Origin: JACZQZ01 sp046756945
Lineage (GTDB): Bacteria > Pseudomonadota > Alphaproteobacteria > Rhodospirillales > 2-02-FULL-58-16
Assembly: GCA_046756945.1 (NCBI GenBank)
Contig: JBHHXI010000022.1
Location: 1-27,616, forward strand
Reading direction: 5' to 3'
DNA length: 27,616 bases
A program made the position numbers and the translations under genes. This document shows, one piece after another, positions 23,966 to 27,616 of this stretch (within the stretch, counting starts at the first letter, position 1; the number at the start of each line of letters is the position of its first letter). The notes beneath the pieces were generated by a model. It saw only the letters and a program-made list of their open reading frames with translations. It was not told the DNA's origin and ran no database searches.

Positions 23966-25018
23966 ATGCTCAAGAAGCGGTTACCCCTGGCGCTGAAGTT
24001 CCTGGTGTCGGGCCTTCTGATCTGGTTTCTTTTTGCCAATGTCGACCTCGACGCCGCCAGGGAACGGGTGCTCGACATCGCAACCGGCATGGTCGCCCTG
24101 GCCACCGCCATTTTCCTGTTTCAACTGGTCATCGGCACGTTGCGCTGGCAGGCGGTGCTTGACGCCATCGGCGCGCCGCTGCCGTTTGCCCGGGCGGTCG
24201 GGTTCTTCTTCATCGGCGCTTTCTTCAGCCAGACCCTTCCGTCGTCCGTCGGCGGGGACGCCGTGCGCATCTACAAGACCTACCGCGCCGGCCTGACCCT
24301 GGGCAGCGCGGTCAACGGCGTGATGCTGGAAAGGATAGCGGCCATCGTCGCCCTGGTCGCCCTGGTGGCGGCGACCCAACCCCTCTTCCTGCCCCGGGTC
24401 GGCGAAGACACCGCGGGCTGGATCGGCTCGGCCGCGGCCCTCGGCGTGGCGGCGACGGTGGCGGGCATGGTGGTCTTACTGTTTCTCGACCGGCCGCCGG
24501 CGTCCCTGCGCGGCTGGCGCCTGGTCCGCGGCCTGGCGCAACTTGGCGCCGATGCGCGAAAGGTGTTCCTCGCCCCGCGGGCCGCGGGCAGGGCGCTCGG
24601 GTGGGGCGTCGCCGGCCATGTGAACCTGACGCTGGGCGTCTATGTCCTCGCCCTGGGCCTGAATCTCGAGGTGACATGGGTCGACTGCATCGTCCTCTTT
24701 CCCCCCGCCCTCCTGGTCACCACGCTGCCCATTTCCATCGCCGGGTGGGGGGTGCGCGAAGGCGCCATGGTGGCCGTGTTCGCCCTTGTCGGCGTGCCCA
24801 CCGACGGCGCCCTGGTGCTGTCGATCCTGTTTGGCCTTCTCGATGCGCTGGTCAGCCTGCCGGGCGGGGTCGCCTGGGTGCTGAGCGGCGACAAGCGCGC
24901 CGACGTCATCGCCGCCGCCCCGGCGCCCGGGGGGAAACGGGGGGTGTCCCCCCGGCAACGGTATGCGGGGGACGCCCCCGCGGCCCCCGAGGACCTTTCC
25001 GGCGGCGGCGAAGGGTAG
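23966..25018 (+). CDS. YbhN/UPF0104-family multi-spanning membrane protein
   Basis: A 350-residue integral membrane protein with about eight predicted helices, of the lysylphosphatidylglycerol-synthase TM-region/UPF0104 family. Recognisable blocks are KFLVSGLLIWFLFANVD, the conserved FFFIGAFFSQTLPSSVGGDAVR, a segment with GSAVNGVMLERIAAI, and ISIAGWGVREGAMVAVFAL. There is no soluble aminoacyl-phospholipid transferase domain, so this is the flippase-like half only. The cargo is unknown (lipid or polyprenyl-linked substrates are proposed in the family). The C-terminal tail from about residue 325 is encoded by a copy of a dispersed palindromic repeat (24939-24978) and is not part of the family. 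It starts 59 bases after amrS on the same strand. Confidence 0.88.
   Translation: MLKKRLPLALKFLVSGLLIWFLFANVDLDAARERVLDIATGMVALATAIFLFQLVIGTLRWQAVLDAIGAPLPFARAVGFFFIGAFFSQTLPSSVGGDAVRIYKTYRAGLTLGSAVNGVMLERIAAIVALVALVAATQPLFLPRVGEDTAGWIGSAAALGVAATVAGMVVLLFLDRPPASLRGWRLVRGLAQLGADARKVFLAPRAAGRALGWGVAGHVNLTLGVYVLALGLNLEVTWVDCIVLFPPALLVTTLPISIAGWGVREGAMVAVFALVGVPTDGALVLSILFGLLDALVSLPGGVAWVLSGDKRADVIAAAPAPGGKRGVSPRQRYAGDAPAAPEDLSGGGEG
24939..24978 (+). repeat. GC-rich palindromic dispersed repeat, copy B, inside a gene
   Basis: This begins with GGGGGGTGTCCCCCC, identical to copy A, and ends in ATGCGGGGG plus a C-rich arm. It is read in frame at the C-terminus of the YbhN-like gene as RGVSPRQRYAGDAPA. 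Copy A, read in the same frame, would give RGVSPRRRMRGASP, so the element stays open in this frame. Confidence 0.7.
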
Positions 25019-25106
25019 CTCCGGGCGTCGATTCCGCCGGGCGCCCTGAACAAATCCTTTCCTTCGCCGCCGTCATCGCTACATTCTGAAAACATCGGAG
25101 GCGCCC

Positions 25107-25175
25107 ATGGGAACGGCCGGGGACGGGACGGAACGGGCGCCGTGTCAGAAAACGCATCAAGAGGGAAATCCATGA
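25107..25175 (+). CDS. 22-codon leader ORF overlapping the pepA start
   Basis: ATG at 25107 follows a strong GGAGG site six bases upstream and opens 22 codons (MGTAGDGTERAP and ten more, ending in EGNP). Its TGA at 25173-25175 overlaps the pepA ATG (25172) as ATGA. Ribosome site, length and overlap together suggest a translated leader coupled to pepA. There is no similarity to known leader peptides. A chance match is possible. Confidence 0.4.
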   Translation: MGTAGDGTERAPCQKTHQEGNP

Positions 25176-26689
25176 AAATCGTCTTTTCGCCGCCGGTCCT
25201 GCCGGAAACAGGCGTCCTCGTCGTCGGCGTCACCCAGGACCGCAAGCTCACCCCCAGCGCCAGGGAGATGGACAAGCGGATGAAGGGTGGGCTCAGCCGC
25301 GCCATCAAGGGCAGCCGCTTCAAGGGCAGGAAGGGCCAGGGCCTGACCCTGCTTGGCCCGGCGGGAACCAGGCTGGAAGCCCTTTACGTGGCCGGTCTGG
25401 GCAAGGCGGCGGACATGGATGCGTTGCGCATGCAGGCGGTGGGCGGACAGATCTACGCCGCCCTCGGCGCCAGCGGCCGCGCGGCGGCCGCCGTCGCCGT
25501 CGATGCCGTGGACGGCTGTACCATGAGCCCGGCGCAGATGGCGGCCGACCTGGCCTTCGGGGCGCGGCTGCGCTCGTACCGCTTCGACAAATACCGCACC
25601 AAGGAAAAGAAGGAGGACAAGCCGGCCCTGAGGACCCTGAAGGTTCTGTGCCAGGGTCCGGCCCGCGCGCGCACCGCCTTTGGCGTGCGCGACAAGGTGG
25701 CCGATGGCGTGTTTTTCACCCGCGACCTGGTTTCGGAACCGCCCAACGTCATCTATCCCGAAACCATGGCCCAACGGGCGAAGAGCCTGACCAGGCTGGG
25801 CGTGAAGGTGGAGATCCTGGGCGCGCGGCAGATGCAGCGCCTGGGCATGGGCGCGTTGCTGGGCGTCGCCCAGGGCAGCGACCGCGAACCCAAGCTCGTG
25901 GTCATGCGCTGGCGGGGCGCCACCGGGAAGGCGGGGCGCGGCGCCAAAGCCAGGGGTCCCGTCGCCTTCGTCGGCAAGGGCGTGACTTTCGACACCGGCG
26001 GCATTTCGCTGAAACCCTCGGGCGGCATGGAAGACATGAAATGGGACATGAGCGGCGCCGGCACGGTCATCGGCCTGATGATGGCCCTCGCCGGGCGCAA
26101 GGCCAGGGTCGACGCCGTCGGCGTCGTCGGGCTGGTCGAGAACATGCCCTCGGGCACGGCCCAGCGGCCGAGCGACATCGTCACCTCGATGTCGGGCCAG
26201 ACCATCGAGGTGCTCAACACCGACGCCGAGGGGCGGTTGGTTCTCGCCGACGCGCTGTGGTACTGCAGGGACCGTTTCAAACCCCGGTTCATCATCGACC
26301 TGGCGACCCTCACCGGCGCCATCATCGTCTCCCTCGGCCACGAGAAGGCGGGCCTGTTTTCCAACAACGACCGGCTGGCCGAGCGCATCGCCGCCGCCGG
26401 CGACAAGGTGGGCGAATCCGTCTGGCGCATGCCGCTCGGCGAGGCCTACGACAAAATGCTCAAGTCCGAGGCGGCGGACATGCAGAACATCAGCGGCGGC
26501 CGCGGGGCGGGAAGCATCACCGCCGCCCAGTTCCTGCAGCGCTTCGTCGACAAGACGCCCTGGGCCCACCTGGACATCGCCGGCATGGCGTGGTCGAAGA
26601 AGAACCTGCCCACGGCGCCCAAGGGCGGCACCGCCTTCGGCGTGCGCCTGCTCGACCGCCTGGTCGCCGACAATTACGAGGACAAATGA
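25172..26689 (+). CDS. pepA: Leucyl aminopeptidase (M17 family)
   Basis: Cytosolic di-metal exopeptidase of 505 residues, usually a hexamer, removing N-terminal residues from peptides. The N-terminal macro-like domain (1-170) is followed by the catalytic domain. Metal and active-site residues are all visible: Lys269, Asp274 and Lys281 in VGKGVTFDTGGISLKP, Asp292 in MKWDMSGAG, and NTDAEGRL with Asp351, Glu353 and Arg355. The ATG at 25172 has GAGGGAAAT in front, and a 22-codon ORF ends on it. holC follows 250 bases later, the order also seen in many Proteobacteria. In some bacteria PepA binds DNA in xer recombination and carAB control; nothing here shows that. Confidence 0.97.
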   Translation: MKIVFSPPVLPETGVLVVGVTQDRKLTPSAREMDKRMKGGLSRAIKGSRFKGRKGQGLTLLGPAGTRLEALYVAGLGKAADMDALRMQAVGGQIYAALGASGRAAAAVAVDAVDGCTMSPAQMAADLAFGARLRSYRFDKYRTKEKKEDKPALRTLKVLCQGPARARTAFGVRDKVADGVFFTRDLVSEPPNVIYPETMAQRAKSLTRLGVKVEILGARQMQRLGMGALLGVAQGSDREPKLVVMRWRGATGKAGRGAKARGPVAFVGKGVTFDTGGISLKPSGGMEDMKWDMSGAGTVIGLMMALAGRKARVDAVGVVGLVENMPSGTAQRPSDIVTSMSGQTIEVLNTDAEGRLVLADALWYCRDRFKPRFIIDLATLTGAIIVSLGHEKAGLFSNNDRLAERIAAAGDKVGESVWRMPLGEAYDKMLKSEAADMQNISGGRGAGSITAAQFLQRFVDKTPWAHLDIAGMAWSKKNLPTAPKGGTAFGVRLLDRLVADNYEDK

Positions 26690-26700
26690 AGAAGAATATT

Positions 26701-26829
26701 CACCACCGAGCACACAGAGACCACGGAGGAGGAAAGGAAAACGGAGAGGATATTCCATAGATGCCGCGCAGGGCGCGGATTGTTTAAATCTCCGTGAAAT
26801 CCTCTGTGGTCTCTGTGCGCTCTGTGGTT
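26701..26829. repeat. 129-bp imperfect inverted repeat between pepA and holC
   Basis: The left arm 26701-26729 (CCACCGAGC, CACAGAGACCACGGAGG) and the right arm 26801-26829 (CCTCTGTGGTCTCTGTG, then CGCTCTGTGGTT) are complementary over 29 bases with about four mismatches. The centre contains TTTAAAT and a second purine-rich stretch. The CACAGAGACCAC core is a word I recall from dispersed repeats in many environmental bacteria. It could act as a terminator or as a barrier between the two genes. No coding potential is seen. Confidence 0.75.
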
Positions 26830-26939
26830 GCTCTTGTTCTTGAACGATAATTCAAGGCAACCGCGACGGTGTTCCGTGGGTCGAAGGCTGCGGCTCCCCG
26901 ATGCCCTGGCGGCGGACCGTCACCAGAGACGCAGGACCG

Positions 26940-27389
26940 ATGACCGACATCGCCTTTTACCACCTGCAAAAGTGGCCGCTCGAGAAGGCCCTGCCGAAGC
27001 TTCTCGAGAAGACCCTGGAAGCCGGCAAGCGGGCCGTGGTCATGGCCGGCTCCGGCGAACGCCTGCAGGCGCTGAACACCCTGCTCTGGACATACGGCCG
27101 CGATTCCTGGCTGCCCCACGGGATGGCGCGCGACGGCAACGCGGAGGACCAGCCGGTGTTGCTGACCACGGACGACGAGAACCCCAACGGCGCCGTCTTC
27201 CTGTTCCTCACCGACGGCGCCCACTCGGGCCGCGTCGCCGGGTACGAGCGCTGTTTCGAGCTGTTCGACGGCAACGACTCGCAGGCCGTCGAGGCCGCCC
27301 GCGGCCGCTGGCAGGCCTACAAGGACGCCGGGCACGGGTTGACCTACTGGCAGCAGACGGTCCAGGGCGGTTGGGAGGAAAAGGGCTAG
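26940..27389 (+). CDS. holC: DNA polymerase III chi subunit
   Basis: A 149-residue clamp-loader accessory protein that joins psi and SSB in the replisome. The start MTDIAFYHLQKWPLEKALPK is the characteristic HolC opening. RAVVMAGSGERLQALNTLLW, then SWLPHGMARDGNAEDQPVLL, follow the family order, and YERCFELFDGND with ARGRWQAYKDAGHGLTYWQQ forms the last part. The ATG at 26940 has CAGGA upstream. The stop codon TAG coincides with the first three bases of a 179-bp inverted-repeat element, so insertion happened at the gene's very end and may have replaced its last residues. The family length is otherwise normal. Confidence 0.95.
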   Translation: MTDIAFYHLQKWPLEKALPKLLEKTLEAGKRAVVMAGSGERLQALNTLLWTYGRDSWLPHGMARDGNAEDQPVLLTTDDENPNGAVFLFLTDGAHSGRVAGYERCFELFDGNDSQAVEAARGRWQAYKDAGHGLTYWQQTVQGGWEEKG

Positions 27390-27565
27390 CAGGCTGCTGA
27401 AAAAGGGCGTTGCTGGTGCCTTATGCTTCGAGACGGCGCTCCGCGCCTCCTCAGCATGAGGGGTAAGTGTTTGATTATATGAGAATCCTCATCCTGAGGA
27501 GCCGCCCAAAGGGCGGCGTCTCGAAGGATAGGACGGCACATGGGTGGTTTTTCAGCAGCCTGCTA
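27387..27565. mobile_element. 179-bp MITE-like element with 18-bp terminal inverted repeats
   Basis: TAGCAGGCTGCTGAAAAA (27387-27404) and its exact complement TTTTTCAGCAGCCTGCTA (27548-27565) bound the element, with TA at both ends, as in TA-targeting transposons. Nested inside are CTTCGAGACG (27426-27435) with CGTCTCGAAG (27527-27536), and CCTCAGCATGAGG with CCTCATCCTGAGG (12 of 13 pair). The inner repeat belongs to a type common in alphaproteobacterial intergenic regions. It has no coding capacity, so it would need a transposase supplied in trans. Confidence 0.85.
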
Positions 27566-27567
27566 GG

Positions 27568-27616
27568 TCACGCCTTCCACCGGCACGCCAGGACCACGGC
27601 GCACACGCTGCCCAGC
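27568..27616 (-). CDS. Possible C-terminal end of a truncated membrane protein
   Basis: Fifteen codons (LGSVCAVVLACRWKA) run on the minus strand from the window edge to a TGA at 27570-27568, just outside the MITE. The hydrophobic run and basic end fit the tail of a membrane protein, but the fragment is too short to assign. Confidence 0.2.
   Translation of the reverse strand, partial: LGSVCAVVLACRWKA

Noticed and set aside
25157..26758. Minus-strand open frame of about 530 codons opposite pepA
   Set aside because: It is an antisense shadow of a gene with all catalytic residues intact; composition is typical of a mirror frame.

Overview
The window is GC-rich, densely coded and chromosomal. 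It looks like an alphaproteobacterium, most likely of the Rhodospirillales type. The support is an EipB/DUF1849 periplasmic protein (a family I know only from Alphaproteobacteria), an aspartyl-tRNA synthetase with the alphaproteobacterial motif-2 variant, a SqrR/BigR-type persulfide sensor next to a persulfide dioxygenase, and a short interspersed repeat of the CTTCGAGACG type common in this class. No rRNA, tRNA, CRISPR array, prophage or transposase gene is visible. The mobile-type sequence is limited to small non-coding repeats.

Layout. Positions 226-5381 are a tripartite efflux module: a TetR repressor diverges from an adaptor and RND permease pair, with a clear dyad operator between them. 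Positions 5915-7463 are a sulfide-stress module: an ArsR-family regulator with the two cysteines of SqrR/BigR, then a persulfide dioxygenase-rhodanese fusion. Positions 7532-9929 hold eipB on the minus strand, diverging from a GGDEF diguanylate cyclase and a small conserved protein that sit behind a near-perfect sigma-54 promoter. Positions 9970-14978 are aspS and a membrane hybrid histidine kinase with four PAS-like domains, both minus. Positions 15576-19615 are minus-strand genes: sua5, cysQ, a short hypothetical gene, an isolated fliG and a small winged-helix-like protein. An AT-rich island with a textbook promoter precedes two exported proteins (19978-21040): a glycine-zipper lipoprotein and a His/Tyr-rich protein with a 7-residue repeat.

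Positions 21155-23906 are the AmmeMemoRadiSam locus. A MEMO-AMMECR1 fusion diverges from the cognate radical SAM enzyme. This widely conserved set has, to my knowledge, no settled function and is the best candidate here for an incompletely described system. Positions 23966-27389 carry a YbhN-like membrane protein, pepA and holC.

Repeats deserve attention. A 40-bp palindromic GC element occurs twice, once between genes and once in frame inside the YbhN-like gene. A 129-bp imperfect inverted repeat lies between pepA and holC. A 179-bp MITE-like element with perfect 18-bp terminal inverted repeats supplies the stop codon of holC. Other small-scale signals are a 22-codon leader ORF that overlaps the pepA start, three palindromes clustered upstream of the histidine kinase, and several dyads upstream of the persulfide regulator.
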